Positions 54,506 to 62,926 of a stretch of 64,000 bases of DNA are shown in pieces (the first letter of the stretch is position 1; each line of letters begins with the position of its first letter). This DNA is from Alphaproteobacteria bacterium HGW-Alphaproteobacteria-1. Its GTDB lineage: Bacteria; Pseudomonadota; Alphaproteobacteria; Rhodobacterales; Rhodobacteraceae. The stretch covers positions 1-64,000 of the forward strand of contig PHEQ01000001.1 of NCBI GenBank assembly GCA_002842985.1, read 5' to 3'. Both the position numbers and the translations under genes were made by a program. The notes beneath the pieces were generated by a model, which saw only the letters and a program-made list of their open reading frames with translations, did not search any database and had not been told where the DNA came from.

Positions 54506-54889
54506 ATGGGTATCCTAAACACGCTGCTGCGCGCCGTCACATGGTGGAACGGGCAGACGCTCAACACCCAGCTCTATACCTGGCGCAAGGGCGTGCGCGT
54601 CGGCGAGGATGACCAGGGCAACGTCTTTTACCAGAGCCGCGACGCCAAGCGTCGCTGGGTGATCTTCAACGGCGAGGCCGAGGCAAGCCGCGTCAGCCCA
54701 GATTGGCACGGCTGGCTGCACCACACCTTTGCCGAGGCGCCGACCGAACGCCCCCTGCCCCGCAAATCCTGGGAAAAGCCGCATCAGGAGAACCTGACCG
54801 GCACACCTCTGGCTTATGCGCCCGCAGGATCGATTCGCCGCGCCGCCCCGGTGGAGCGGCGCGATTACGAGGCGTGGCAGCCGGAATAA
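54506..54889 (+). CDS. NADH:ubiquinone oxidoreductase subunit NDUFA12
   Basis: 127 residues closely following the NDUFA12/B17.2 pattern: [46 protein letters not shown]. This accessory subunit is found in complex I of mitochondria and alphaproteobacteria. The C-terminal half ([15 protein letters not shown]) is the usual bacterial tail. It sits upstream of mlaD and a DUF2155 gene, a familiar arrangement in this order. Confidence 0.95.
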   Translation: MGILNTLLRAVTWWNGQTLNTQLYTWRKGVRVGEDDQGNVFYQSRDAKRRWVIFNGEAEASRVSPDWHGWLHHTFAEAPTERPLPRKSWEKPHQENLTGTPLAYAPAGSIRRAAPVERRDYEAWQPE

Positions 54890-54900
54890 GGGGCAACAAC

Positions 54901-55362
54901 ATGTCCGAGAACACATCCGAAGTTCTGGTGGGCGGTGTCGTCCTTGCCGTGGCACTGGGATTTCTGGTCTATGCCGGAAAGACCACCGGCATGACCGGGG
55001 GAGGCAGTGACTACACGCTTACCGCGTCGTTCCGCAGCGCGGACGGCGTGAGCGTCGGCACCGACGTGCGGCTTGCCGGTGTCAAGGTGGGCCGCGTCTC
55101 CGATATCCGGCTCGATCCCGAATCCTATCGCGCCAAAGCCGTCTTTACCGTCCGTGAAGGCATCAACGTGCCCGATGACAGCGCCGTGGCCATCTCCTCC
55201 GAGGGGCTACTGGGCGGCAACTATGTCGAGATCATGCCCGGCGGCTCGCCCTTCCATTTCGAGCCGGGCGACGAGATCGAATTCACCCAAGGCTCGGTCA
55301 GCCTCGTGTCCCTCCTGATGAAATTCGTCTCAGGCGGCGAGCAGGCGCCTGCGGGTCAATGA
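54901..55362 (+). CDS. mlaD: Lipid-asymmetry protein MlaD
   Basis: 153 residues with one N-terminal membrane anchor (LVGGVVLAVALGFLVYAG) and an MCE domain (YTLTASFRSADGVSVGTDVRLAGVKVGRVSDIRL, SSEGLLGGNYVEIMPGGS). It forms a hexameric ring that moves phospholipids between outer and inner membranes. Other mla genes are not in the window. Its stop overlaps the start of the DUF2155 gene. Confidence 0.94.
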   Translation: MSENTSEVLVGGVVLAVALGFLVYAGKTTGMTGGGSDYTLTASFRSADGVSVGTDVRLAGVKVGRVSDIRLDPESYRAKAVFTVREGINVPDDSAVAISSEGLLGGNYVEIMPGGSPFHFEPGDEIEFTQGSVSLVSLLMKFVSGGEQAPAGQ

Positions 55363-55718
55363 GGCGCGCGCTCGCGGTGCTCTGCGCGCTGGTTCTGGCA
55401 GGGCCCGCTCCGGCACAGGAACCCGCCGCCCCCGGCACGGGCGCGGTGTTGCGTGCGCTCGACAAGATCACAACCGAAGTGCGCGACCTGGAACTGGCCA
55501 ACGGGGGCACGGCGGAATTTGGCTCTCTGACCGTGGAACTCGGCACCTGCCGCTATCCCGTCGAGAACCCCGCCAGCGACGCCTACGCCTTCCTCAACAT
55601 CCGCACGACACAAGGCGGGCAGGTGCTCTTCTCGGGATGGATGCTGGCCTCATCGCCTGCGCTCAACGCGCTCGAACACCCGCGTTACGATGTCTGGGTG
55701 TTGCGCTGCACCACCTGA
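55359..55718 (+). CDS. DUF2155 family exported protein
   Basis: 119 residues. A signal peptide ([18 protein letters not shown]) precedes a region of the DUF2155 family: [53 protein letters not shown]. Function unknown; in alphaproteobacteria it is often coded near aat and the complex I accessory gene. It overlaps mlaD by four bases, and its last 34 bases overlap the 3' end of the convergent aat gene. Confidence 0.9.
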   Translation: MRRALAVLCALVLAGPAPAQEPAAPGTGAVLRALDKITTEVRDLELANGGTAEFGSLTVELGTCRYPVENPASDAYAFLNIRTTQGGQVLFSGWMLASSPALNALEHPRYDVWVLRCTT

Positions 55719-56329
55719 GCCGGATCGCGCTCGAGCGGCAGCGCGCGCATGTCCGCCGCACCTGACAGCGCCTCGGCCAGCCGCGCGTGATAGGCCGCGC
55801 GGCTGATCTCTATCGCGCCGAGACTGGCCAGATGGTCGGTCAGGAACTGCGTGTCGAAAAGAACAAAGCCGCAGCGCCGCAGATGGTCCACCAGATGCGC
55901 CAGCGCCAGTTTCGAGGCATCCCTGCGCCGCGAGAACATGCTTTCACCGAAAAACGCCCGCCCCAGCGTCACGCCATAGACCCCGCCCGCAAGTGCATCG
56001 TCGGCCCACACCTCCAGTGAATGCGCATTCCCCAGCGCGTGCAACTCCAGATAGGCCGCGCGGATAGGCGCGCTGATCCAGGTATCCGCGCGCTCGGCGC
56101 AGGCGTCGAGCACGCCGGTGAAATCCGCATCAAGCGTCACGCGGTAGCCCCCGCGCCGCATCCGCCGCGCGAGGCTGCGCGAGACGTGGAACCCGTCAAG
56201 CGGCAGCACCCCGCGCCGTTTCGGATCGACCCAGAACACCTCCGGATCGTCGCGGTGCTCCGCCATCGGGAACACGCCTGCCGCATAGGCGCGCAACAGC
56301 ATGTCCGGGGGCAAAAACGCGGGCATCAC
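55685..56329 (-). CDS. aat: Leucyl/phenylalanyl-tRNA-protein transferase
   Basis: 214 residues: [97 protein letters not shown] and [21 protein letters not shown], all family signatures. It adds Leu or Phe to N-terminal Arg or Lys, making N-degrons for ClpAP. It follows accC with a four-base overlap and ends inside the convergent DUF2155 gene. Confidence 0.95.
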   Translation of the reverse strand: MMPAFLPPDMLLRAYAAGVFPMAEHRDDPEVFWVDPKRRGVLPLDGFHVSRSLARRMRRGGYRVTLDADFTGVLDACAERADTWISAPIRAAYLELHALGNAHSLEVWADDALAGGVYGVTLGRAFFGESMFSRRRDASKLALAHLVDHLRRCGFVLFDTQFLTDHLASLGAIEISRAAYHARLAEALSGAADMRALPLERDPAQVVQRNTQTS

Positions 56330-57675
56330 GCCCGCAGATTGGTTTCCAGCCAGCGTTCGAGCCAGTGGATATTATAGGTCCCGCGCTGGATATCCTCTTC
56401 CTGCAAAAGCGCATGGAAAAGCGGTACAGTGGTGTCCACCCCGTCGACGATCAACTCGCCAAGGGCGCGCGCCAATCGGTTGAGCGCGGCGGGCCGGTCA
56501 ACCCCATGCACGATCAGCTTGGCGATGAGGCTGTCGTAATAGGGCGGGATCTTGTATCCGTCGTAAAGCGCGCTGTCCATCCGCACGCCCAATCCGCCCG
56601 GCGCGTGAAACTGCGTGATCCGGCCGGGGCGCGGCGCGAAATCGGGCAGTTTCTCGGCATTGATGCGCACCTCGATGGCGTGCCCGTTGATGCGAAGATC
56701 CTCCTGAGTAAAGGACATCGGCAGCCCCTCGGCCACGCGGATCTGTTCCTGCACCAGATCGACGCCGAAAATCGCCTCTGTGACAGGGTGCTCCACCTGC
56801 AACCGGGTGTTCATCTCGATAAAGAAGAACGCGCCGTTCTCGTAAAGAAACTCGATCGTGCCCGCCCCGCGATAGTTGATGTTGGCGCAGGCATCGGCGC
56901 ATATCTTGCCGATCCGCGCACGTTCTTCTTCGGTGATGCAGGGACCGGGGGCCTCTTCCAGAACCTTCTGGTGGCGGCGCTGCAATGAGCAGTCGCGCTC
57001 GCCCAGATGAACCGCACGGCCCTTGCCGTCGCCGAAGACCTGGATCTCGATATGGCGCGGCGTGGTCAGGTATTTCTCGATATAGACCTCGTCATTGCCA
57101 AAGGCCGCCTTGGCCTCCGAGCGCGCGGTCAGGAAGGCACGTTCCAACTCGGCGGCGCTCTGCGCCACCTTCATACCGCGCCCGCCACCGCCCGCCGTGG
57201 CCTTCACGATCACCGGAAAGCCGATCTCGGCACAGAGCGCCTTGGCCGCGGCCACATCGGCGATGCCCCCCTCGGAGCCGGGCACGCAGGGCACACCAAG
57301 CGCCTTCATCGTGTCCTTGGCGGTGATCTTGTCGCCCATGATGCGGATATGCTCGGCCGAGGGGCCGATGAAGGTCAGCCCGTGATCCTCGACGATCTGC
57401 ACGAAATTCGCGTTCTCCGACAGGAACCCATAGCCCGGATGGATCGCCTGCGCGCCCGTCACCTCGCAGGCCGCGATGATCGAGGGGATCGAGAGATAGC
57501 TCTCGGACGAGGGCGGCGGGCCGATGCAGACCGATTCGTCGGCCATGCGCACATGCATCGCGTCGGCATCCGCCGTGGAGTGGACCGCGACCGAGGCAAT
57601 CCCCATTTCGCGCGCGGCGCGGATGACCCGGAGCGCGATCTCGCCGCGGTTGGCCACAAGTATCTTGTCGAACAT
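56326..57675 (-). CDS. accC: Acetyl-CoA carboxylase biotin carboxylase subunit
   Basis: 449 residues, the standard length. ATP-grasp motifs: [48 protein letters not shown] and [16 protein letters not shown]. It carboxylates biotin on AccB using ATP and bicarbonate, the first step of fatty acid synthesis. It lies seven bases after accB and overlaps aat, forming accB-accC-aat. Confidence 0.97.
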   Translation of the reverse strand: MFDKILVANRGEIALRVIRAAREMGIASVAVHSTADADAMHVRMADESVCIGPPPSSESYLSIPSIIAACEVTGAQAIHPGYGFLSENANFVQIVEDHGLTFIGPSAEHIRIMGDKITAKDTMKALGVPCVPGSEGGIADVAAAKALCAEIGFPVIVKATAGGGGRGMKVAQSAAELERAFLTARSEAKAAFGNDEVYIEKYLTTPRHIEIQVFGDGKGRAVHLGERDCSLQRRHQKVLEEAPGPCITEEERARIGKICADACANINYRGAGTIEFLYENGAFFFIEMNTRLQVEHPVTEAIFGVDLVQEQIRVAEGLPMSFTQEDLRINGHAIEVRINAEKLPDFAPRPGRITQFHAPGGLGVRMDSALYDGYKIPPYYDSLIAKLIVHGVDRPAALNRLARALGELIVDGVDTTVPLFHALLQEEDIQRGTYNIHWLERWLETNLRA

Positions 57676-57682
57676 CTGCGCC

Positions 57683-58171
57683 TCACTCGATGATCATCAG
57701 GGGCGCGCCATATTCCACCGCAGCGCCATCCTCGATCAGGATGCGCTTGACGGTGCCCGCGCGCGGTGCGGGGATGTGGTTCATGGTCTTCATCGCCTCG
57801 ATGATCAGCAGCGTATCCCCCTCGGCCACCTGCGCGCCCACGCTGACGAAGGAGGGCGCGCCCGGCTCGGCCTGCATGTAGACGGTGCCCACCATGGGCG
57901 AGGTCACGGCGCCGGGATGGCTTGCCGGGTCCTCGGCGGGTGCAGCGGAGGCGGCAGCGGCGGCAGGGGCCGCAGCGGGGGCGGCAGGGGCCACGGGTGC
58001 AGGCGCCGCGGCATAGCTCACGGCCTCGCCCTTGCGGCTCACCCGGACGTGAAGCGTGTCATCCTCGCCATATTCGCGCTTGACCGAAAGTTCGGTCAGG
58101 TCATTCTCGTTGAGAAGTTCCGCGAGGGCCTTGATAAAGGCCACGTCCGATTCATGCGATTTGTTCGACAT
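57683..58171 (-). CDS. accB: Biotin carboxyl carrier protein of acetyl-CoA carboxylase
   Basis: 162 residues. The C-terminal biotinyl domain has the biotin lysine in EAMKTMN (Lys128) with [19 protein letters not shown]; the middle is the usual Ala/Pro-rich linker, and the N-terminus [29 protein letters not shown] is typical of AccB. Start at MSNKSHES, ten codons after the track start. Confidence 0.96.
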   Translation of the reverse strand: MSNKSHESDVAFIKALAELLNENDLTELSVKREYGEDDTLHVRVSRKGEAVSYAAAPAPVAPAAPAAAPAAAAASAAPAEDPASHPGAVTSPMVGTVYMQAEPGAPSFVSVGAQVAEGDTLLIIEAMKTMNHIPAPRAGTVKRILIEDGAAVEYGAPLMIIE

Positions 58172-58288
58172 TTGCGTCCTCGGTAAAGGCAAGGCAGGCA
58201 CGGCGCGCCCGCATGGCGTGAGATTGGCCGCTTATAGGCCATGCACGGGGATGAGAAAAGCGGCCAATTGCCGTTGCGGAATGCCACC

Positions 58289-58831
58289 TCAAAGCGGCAT
58301 CCCCGAGAGCTTGGCCACCAGTTCGGCAAGGTTGCGGGCATGGAATTTCTCCAGCAGACGCGCACGATAGACCTCGACCGTGCGATAGGAAAGGCCAAGC
58401 TCCAGCCCGATTTCCTTGGACGTCAGCCCCCGGCAGGTCAGGATTGCCACTTCACGTTCGCGTTGGGTCAGCCGCACAAGGGGCCGTTCCTCCGACAGGT
58501 CCGCAAAGGACCAGACCCCGCGCTGAAACGGGGCCGACGGCGTCAGCGAAGCACCGCGCACCCGGCACCAGAAGAGCGCGCCACTCGCCCGACGCATCAC
58601 CCGCTCATCGCCGTAGCGCCCGGTGCGGCGCATGATCGCCAGCGCATCGGCCCCGATGCGGCGGTAATCCTCGATCGATGGATAGAACCGTGCGAGCGGA
58701 ACGTCGCCATAATCACCGGGCGCGCCGCCGAAGATCGCGGCGAATTGCCGGTTGCAGGCGCGGATGATGCGATGTTCGAGCACCGCAAGACCGATGGGCG
58801 CGTGTTCGAAGGCGAGATGTCCGATCTCCAT
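58289..58831 (-). CDS. PAS-LuxR family transcriptional regulator
   Basis: 180 residues. Residues about 1-110 form a PAS-like sensor domain (HLAFEHAPIGLAVLEHRIIRACNRQFAAIFG), and the C-terminus a LuxR-type helix-turn-helix (LTQREREVAILTCRGLTSKEIGLELGLSYRTVEVYRARLLEKFHARNLAELVAKL). There is no autoinducer-binding domain and no receiver. The PAS ligand is unknown. It is divergent from the acyl-CoA synthetase gene across 113 bases, so it may control that gene. Start chosen at MEIGHLAF, in line with PAS-LuxR relatives. Confidence 0.87.
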   Translation of the reverse strand: MEIGHLAFEHAPIGLAVLEHRIIRACNRQFAAIFGGAPGDYGDVPLARFYPSIEDYRRIGADALAIMRRTGRYGDERVMRRASGALFWCRVRGASLTPSAPFQRGVWSFADLSEERPLVRLTQREREVAILTCRGLTSKEIGLELGLSYRTVEVYRARLLEKFHARNLAELVAKLSGMPL

Positions 58832-58944
58832 GCCCCCGTTATGCCGCACGGGCCGCGCCGCTCCAAGCGGTTTGCGTAGTCCTACGGAATTGCACTGCCG
58901 CACAGAGGGTGGTTTGTTGCCCCTCGAAAAGGGAAGGATTGCCC

Positions 58945-60441
58945 ATTAATATCGGTCTCTGGCTTGACCGGGCGGCGCACGGCGCACCCCGACGCCCTGC
59001 ACTCTTTCTCGGGCGCGATCAGGTGGCCGATTACGCGGGCTTTGATGCCCGCGCGCGCGGCGTGGCGGGCTGGCTCATGGCGCAGGGGTTCACGCCGGGC
59101 GACCGGGTCGCGCTGTTCATGGGCAACGCGCCCGAATACCTGACAGCACTTTACGGCATCTGGTATGCGGGCGCGGTCGCGGTGCCGATCAACGCCAAGC
59201 TGCACGGGGCCGAGGCGGCGTGGGTCATCGGCGATGCGGGCGCGCGCGTGGTGCTGGCAGACGCGCCGCGCCAAGCTGCGCTGGAGGCCGAAGGCGTGCC
59301 TGCGCAGCCCGTTATTGAGGGGGCGCCAGTGGCCGAAATCGTCCCGCGCGCGCCGCAGGATCTGGCCTGGCTGTTCTACACCTCGGGCACCACCGGGCGG
59401 CCCAAGGGGGTGATGATCACCCACCGGATGCTGGCGGCCATGTCGCTCTCGTATCTCGCCGATGTGGACGCGGTCTCGGCCAAAGATGCGACGCTTTATG
59501 CCGCACCGATGAGCCATGGCGCGGGGCTTTATGCGCTTGTGCATGTGCTGCGCGGTGCGCGCCACATATGCCCCGCCACGGGCGGATTCGAGCCCGGCGA
59601 AATCCTCGACCTTGCCCACCATCACGGGCGATTGCACATGTTCGCGGCCCCCACGATGGTGCGCCGCCTGACATCCCATGCGCGGGCCACCGGCGCGCGC
59701 GGCGAAGGGCTGCGCAGCATCGTCTATGGCGGCGGACCCATGTATGAGGCCGACATTCTCGACGCGGTGGATTGGTTCGGCCCTGTCTTCCTCCAGATCT
59801 ATGGTCAGGGAGAGGCGCCCATGGCGATCACCGCGCTTTCCCGCGCCGAGGTGGCGGACCGCGCCCATCCCGACTGGCGCGCGCGGCTCGGTTCGGTCGG
59901 GCGCGCGCAATCGGTGGTAGAGGTGCGCATCGCCGATGAGACAGGTCGAGACGTGCCCGAGGGCGAGGTGGGCGAAATCCTTGTGCGCGGCGATCTGGTG
60001 ATGCCCGGCTACTGGCAGAACCCGGCAGCCAGCGCGCAGGCGCTGAGGGGCGGCTGGCTCTGGACCGGCGATCTGGGGCGGATGAACGCGGACGGATATC
60101 TGACGCTGCGTGACCGGTCCAAGGACATGATCATCTCGGGCGGCAGCAACATCTATCCGCGCGAGGTGGAGGAGGTGCTGATGTCCCATCCCGATGTGAC
60201 CGAAGCGGCCGTGGTCGGCACGTCCGATCCCGACTGGGGCGAGATTGTTGTGGCCTTCGTCGTGGGCAAGGCGACGGCAGCCGCGCTCGATACCCATTGC
60301 CGCGCGCATATCGCCCGGTTCAAGGCCCCCAAACGCTATGTCGCGGTCGAAAGCCTGCCCAAGAACAATTACGGCAAGGTGCTGAAAACCGCCCTGCGCG
60401 CGCGCCTGCAAGGGGCTCAGGGTTTGAGCACGAAGGAGTAG
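58945..60441 (+). CDS. Acyl-CoA synthetase (AMP-binding), probable ATT start
   Basis: About 498 residues of the ANL superfamily. FYTSGTTGRPKGVMITHRML is the ATP/AMP motif, then YGQGEAPM, GWLWTGDLGRMNADGYL, RSKDMIISGGSNIYPREVEEVL and the catalytic Lys in PKNNYGKVLKTALR. It activates a carboxylic acid as CoA thioester; chain type is unknown. The N-terminus of relatives (MNIGLWLDRA type) aligns with ATT-AAT-ATC here, six bases after GGGAAGGA, whereas GTG (58909) and TTG (58939) have poor spacing. I prefer ATT, though not certainly. It overlaps the convergent small gene at its end. Confidence 0.9.
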   Translation: MNIGLWLDRAAHGAPRRPALFLGRDQVADYAGFDARARGVAGWLMAQGFTPGDRVALFMGNAPEYLTALYGIWYAGAVAVPINAKLHGAEAAWVIGDAGARVVLADAPRQAALEAEGVPAQPVIEGAPVAEIVPRAPQDLAWLFYTSGTTGRPKGVMITHRMLAAMSLSYLADVDAVSAKDATLYAAPMSHGAGLYALVHVLRGARHICPATGGFEPGEILDLAHHHGRLHMFAAPTMVRRLTSHARATGARGEGLRSIVYGGGPMYEADILDAVDWFGPVFLQIYGQGEAPMAITALSRAEVADRAHPDWRARLGSVGRAQSVVEVRIADETGRDVPEGEVGEILVRGDLVMPGYWQNPAASAQALRGGWLWTGDLGRMNADGYLTLRDRSKDMIISGGSNIYPREVEEVLMSHPDVTEAAVVGTSDPDWGEIVVAFVVGKATAAALDTHCRAHIARFKAPKRYVAVESLPKNNYGKVLKTALRARLQGAQGLSTKE

Positions 60442-60797
60442 AGCAGATAGAGAAGTCCACCGAACATCATCAGGTTGAGCACCATGCCCGCCACCATCCG
60501 CAACACCGCCGTGCGCCGCGCCTCGACCGGATCAAGCCGCCCGAGATGGCCGTGCAGATCGCCAAAGGCCGCATTCACCACGCGATGATCGACCAGTCGC
60601 GCCAGACGGGGATGACCCATCCAGTCCTGCGCCCCGAGAATCACCGCCGCCGCGCGCCGCTGGCGTTTTGGCAGACGACGCCCCGCGCGCCGGATCTGGC
60701 GGTCCAGATCCGCCCCTTTCACGCGCAGCTTGCCCTCCAGCGCCGCGCGCAACGCCTCGATTTTTCTATGAAACTCCACTGTATCAATCACTTGCAC
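60417..60797 (-). CDS. Small protein with C-terminal membrane helix, unknown
   Basis: 126 residues, not recognised. The N-terminal three-quarters is charged and probably helical (IEALRAALEGKLRVKGADLDRQIRRAGRRLPKRQRRAAAVILGAQDW), and the end is a single hydrophobic helix (VAGMVLNLMMFGGLLYLLYSFVL). It looks like a tail-anchored or cytosol-facing inner membrane protein. Its 3' end overlaps the acyl-CoA synthetase gene by 25 bases, tail to tail. Basic residues in the soluble part could bind nucleic acid or lipid, which is speculation. Confidence 0.7.
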   Translation of the reverse strand: MQVIDTVEFHRKIEALRAALEGKLRVKGADLDRQIRRAGRRLPKRQRRAAAVILGAQDWMGHPRLARLVDHRVVNAAFGDLHGHLGRLDPVEARRTAVLRMVAGMVLNLMMFGGLLYLLYSFVLKP

Positions 60798-60868
60798 ACC
60801 TCTCCTGACACAACTTACAACGCCTGTCCGCTCTGGCCAAGCCCGACCCGTGGCGCTAAGGATAACTC

Positions 60869-61624
60869 ATGCTGACCCATATCGATCATGGCAAGCCGAC
60901 CGATCGCCCCGGACTGCTGATCGCGCACGGGCTCTACGGCTCTGCGCGCAACTGGGGCGTGATCGCCAAGCGCCTCTCGGATACCCGCCGCGTGGTTGCC
61001 GTGGACATGCGCAATCACGGTGCAAGCCCTTGGTTCGACACCCAATCTTATGAGGACATGGCCGCCGATCTGGCCGAGGTGATCGCGGCCGAAGGCGGCA
61101 CATGGGATGTGATGGGCCATTCGATGGGGGGCAAGGCGGCGATGGTGCTTGCGCTCACCCGGCCCGACCTTGTGAACCGTCTGATCGTGGCGGATATCGC
61201 CCCCGTGGCCTATTCTCACAGCCAGGTCCAGTATGTCGAGGCGATGAAATCCGTCGATCTGTCCCTGATCGAACGGCGATCCGACGCGGGTGCGCAACTT
61301 CTGCAAAGGGTCGACAATCCCGACCTCGTGCCATTTTTCCTTCAGGCGCTCGACGTCAAGGAAAAACGTTGGCTGCTCAATCTCGACACGCTGGCGCGCG
61401 AAATGCCGAAAATCATAGGTTTTCCAGATATAACAGGTGCTTACGATGGGAAATGCCTGTTTTTGACCGGCGCAGATTCGGGCTATGTCACGCCCGAACA
61501 CCGCCCCCGGATCAAGGCGCTTTTCCCCCGCGCGCAGGTCGCAAGGATTCCCGGCGCGGGCCATTGGCTCCACGCCGAGAAGCCGCGCGAGTTCGAGGCG
61601 GCCGTGCGGGAGTGGCTGGGTTAG
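60869..61624 (+). CDS. Alpha/beta-fold hydrolase (YbfF-like)
   Basis: 251 residues of the alpha/beta hydrolase fold: RPGLLIAHGLYGSARNWGVIAKRLSDTRRVVAVDMRNHGASP (oxyanion region), nucleophile Ser in MGHSMGGKAAMVLAL, and the His near GAGHWLHAEKP. The pattern resembles YbfF-type esterases. Substrate unknown. The 3' end overlaps the stop region of the convergent acyl-CoA dehydrogenase gene by four bases. Confidence 0.92.
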   Translation: MLTHIDHGKPTDRPGLLIAHGLYGSARNWGVIAKRLSDTRRVVAVDMRNHGASPWFDTQSYEDMAADLAEVIAAEGGTWDVMGHSMGGKAAMVLALTRPDLVNRLIVADIAPVAYSHSQVQYVEAMKSVDLSLIERRSDAGAQLLQRVDNPDLVPFFLQALDVKEKRWLLNLDTLAREMPKIIGFPDITGAYDGKCLFLTGADSGYVTPEHRPRIKALFPRAQVARIPGAGHWLHAEKPREFEAAVREWLG

Positions 61625-62865
61625 ACCTTCGCCTGCGTGTGCCGCCGCAACTCGGCCCGCGCCACCTGCCGCCGATGCACCGCATCCGGCCCGTCGGCCA
61701 GCCGCAGCGTGCGCACATGATGCCACATCGCCGAAAGCGGCACGTCCTGGCTGATGCCCTGCGCGCCGAACATCTGCACGGCCTCGTCGATGACCTTGAG
61801 CGCGACGCGGGGGGCCACCACCTTGATCTGGTGAATCCACGGCGCTGCGGCGCGCGCATCGCCCCGGTCCATCATCCACGCGGCCTTGAGGCACAAAAGC
61901 CGCGCCTGCTCGATCTCCATGCGACATTCCGCGATGATGTCATAATTCGCCCCCAACTCGGCCAGCGGCTTGCCGAAGGCCTCGCGCGCGAGGCTGCGCT
62001 TGCACAGCATCCCGAGGGCTGCCTCGGCCAGCCCGATCGCCCTCATGCAATGGTGAATCCGCCCCGGCCCAAGCCGCCCCTGCGCGATTTCGAAGCCGCG
62101 CCCTTCGCCCAGAAGCAGGTTCTCCGCCGCCACGCGCACGCCCGAGAACCGGATATGCATATGTCCGTGCGGCGCGTCGTCATGGCCGTAAACCTCCATC
62201 GCGCGCAGCTTTTCGATGCCGGGGCTGTCGGCGGGCACGACGATCATCGAATGACGCTGATGCCTGGGCAGGTCCTCGCCCCCCGTCCGCACCATCACGA
62301 TATAGACCGCGCAGCGCGGATCGCCCGCGCCGGTGGCCCACCATTTCTCGCCATCGAGCACATAGTCGTCCCCGTCGCGCAGGCAGGACATGGCGATATT
62401 GGTCGCGTCCGAACTGGCCACATCCGGCTCGGTCATCAGGTAAGCCGAGCGGATGTCGCCCGTCAGAAGCGGCTTGAGCCAGCGCTCTTTCATCGCCGCC
62501 GTGCCATAGCGGTGAAACACCTCCATGTTGCCGGTGTCGGGCGCGTTGCAGTTGAACACCTCGGGGGCCAGCGGGCTCTTGCCCATCTCCTCGGCGAAAT
62601 AGGCATATTCGACCGTGCTGAGGCCGAAACCCGCCTCGCCCTCGGTCAGCCAGAAATTCCACAGCCCCTCGGACTTGGCCCGCGCCTTCAGCCCGTCGAG
62701 GATCTCGGCCTGCCGGGGCGTGAACTGCCAGCGGTCGCCCTTCTCCACCTCGGCGTGAAAAGGGGCCTCCATGGGCGCGATTTCGTCGCGCACCATCGCC
62801 GCGACCCGCTCCAAGAGCGCCCGCATCTCTGGGCGCATCCCAAGGTTCACATCCATCTCAGCCAC
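61621..62865 (-). CDS. Acyl-CoA dehydrogenase family protein
   Basis: 414 residues. FAD and substrate motifs: AYLMTEPDVASSDATNIAMSCLRDGDDYVLDGEKWWATGAGDPR, GLGPGRIHHCMRAIGLAEAALGM, and the C-terminal MFGAQGISQDVPLSAMWHHVRTLRLADGPDAVHRRQVARAEL. These match the ACAD family of larger members (ACAD10/11-type C-terminus). It should oxidise acyl-CoA, passing electrons to ETF. The exact chain or aromatic substrate is not indicated. Confidence 0.9.
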   Translation of the reverse strand: MAEMDVNLGMRPEMRALLERVAAMVRDEIAPMEAPFHAEVEKGDRWQFTPRQAEILDGLKARAKSEGLWNFWLTEGEAGFGLSTVEYAYFAEEMGKSPLAPEVFNCNAPDTGNMEVFHRYGTAAMKERWLKPLLTGDIRSAYLMTEPDVASSDATNIAMSCLRDGDDYVLDGEKWWATGAGDPRCAVYIVMVRTGGEDLPRHQRHSMIVVPADSPGIEKLRAMEVYGHDDAPHGHMHIRFSGVRVAAENLLLGEGRGFEIAQGRLGPGRIHHCMRAIGLAEAALGMLCKRSLAREAFGKPLAELGANYDIIAECRMEIEQARLLCLKAAWMMDRGDARAAAPWIHQIKVVAPRVALKVIDEAVQMFGAQGISQDVPLSAMWHHVRTLRLADGPDAVHRRQVARAELRRHTQAKV

Positions 62866-62926
62866 CTTTCACCGTTTTGACGCCAGTTGAGCGCGCGCGG
62901 CACGCGACGGCAAGAGGCAATGCCCG

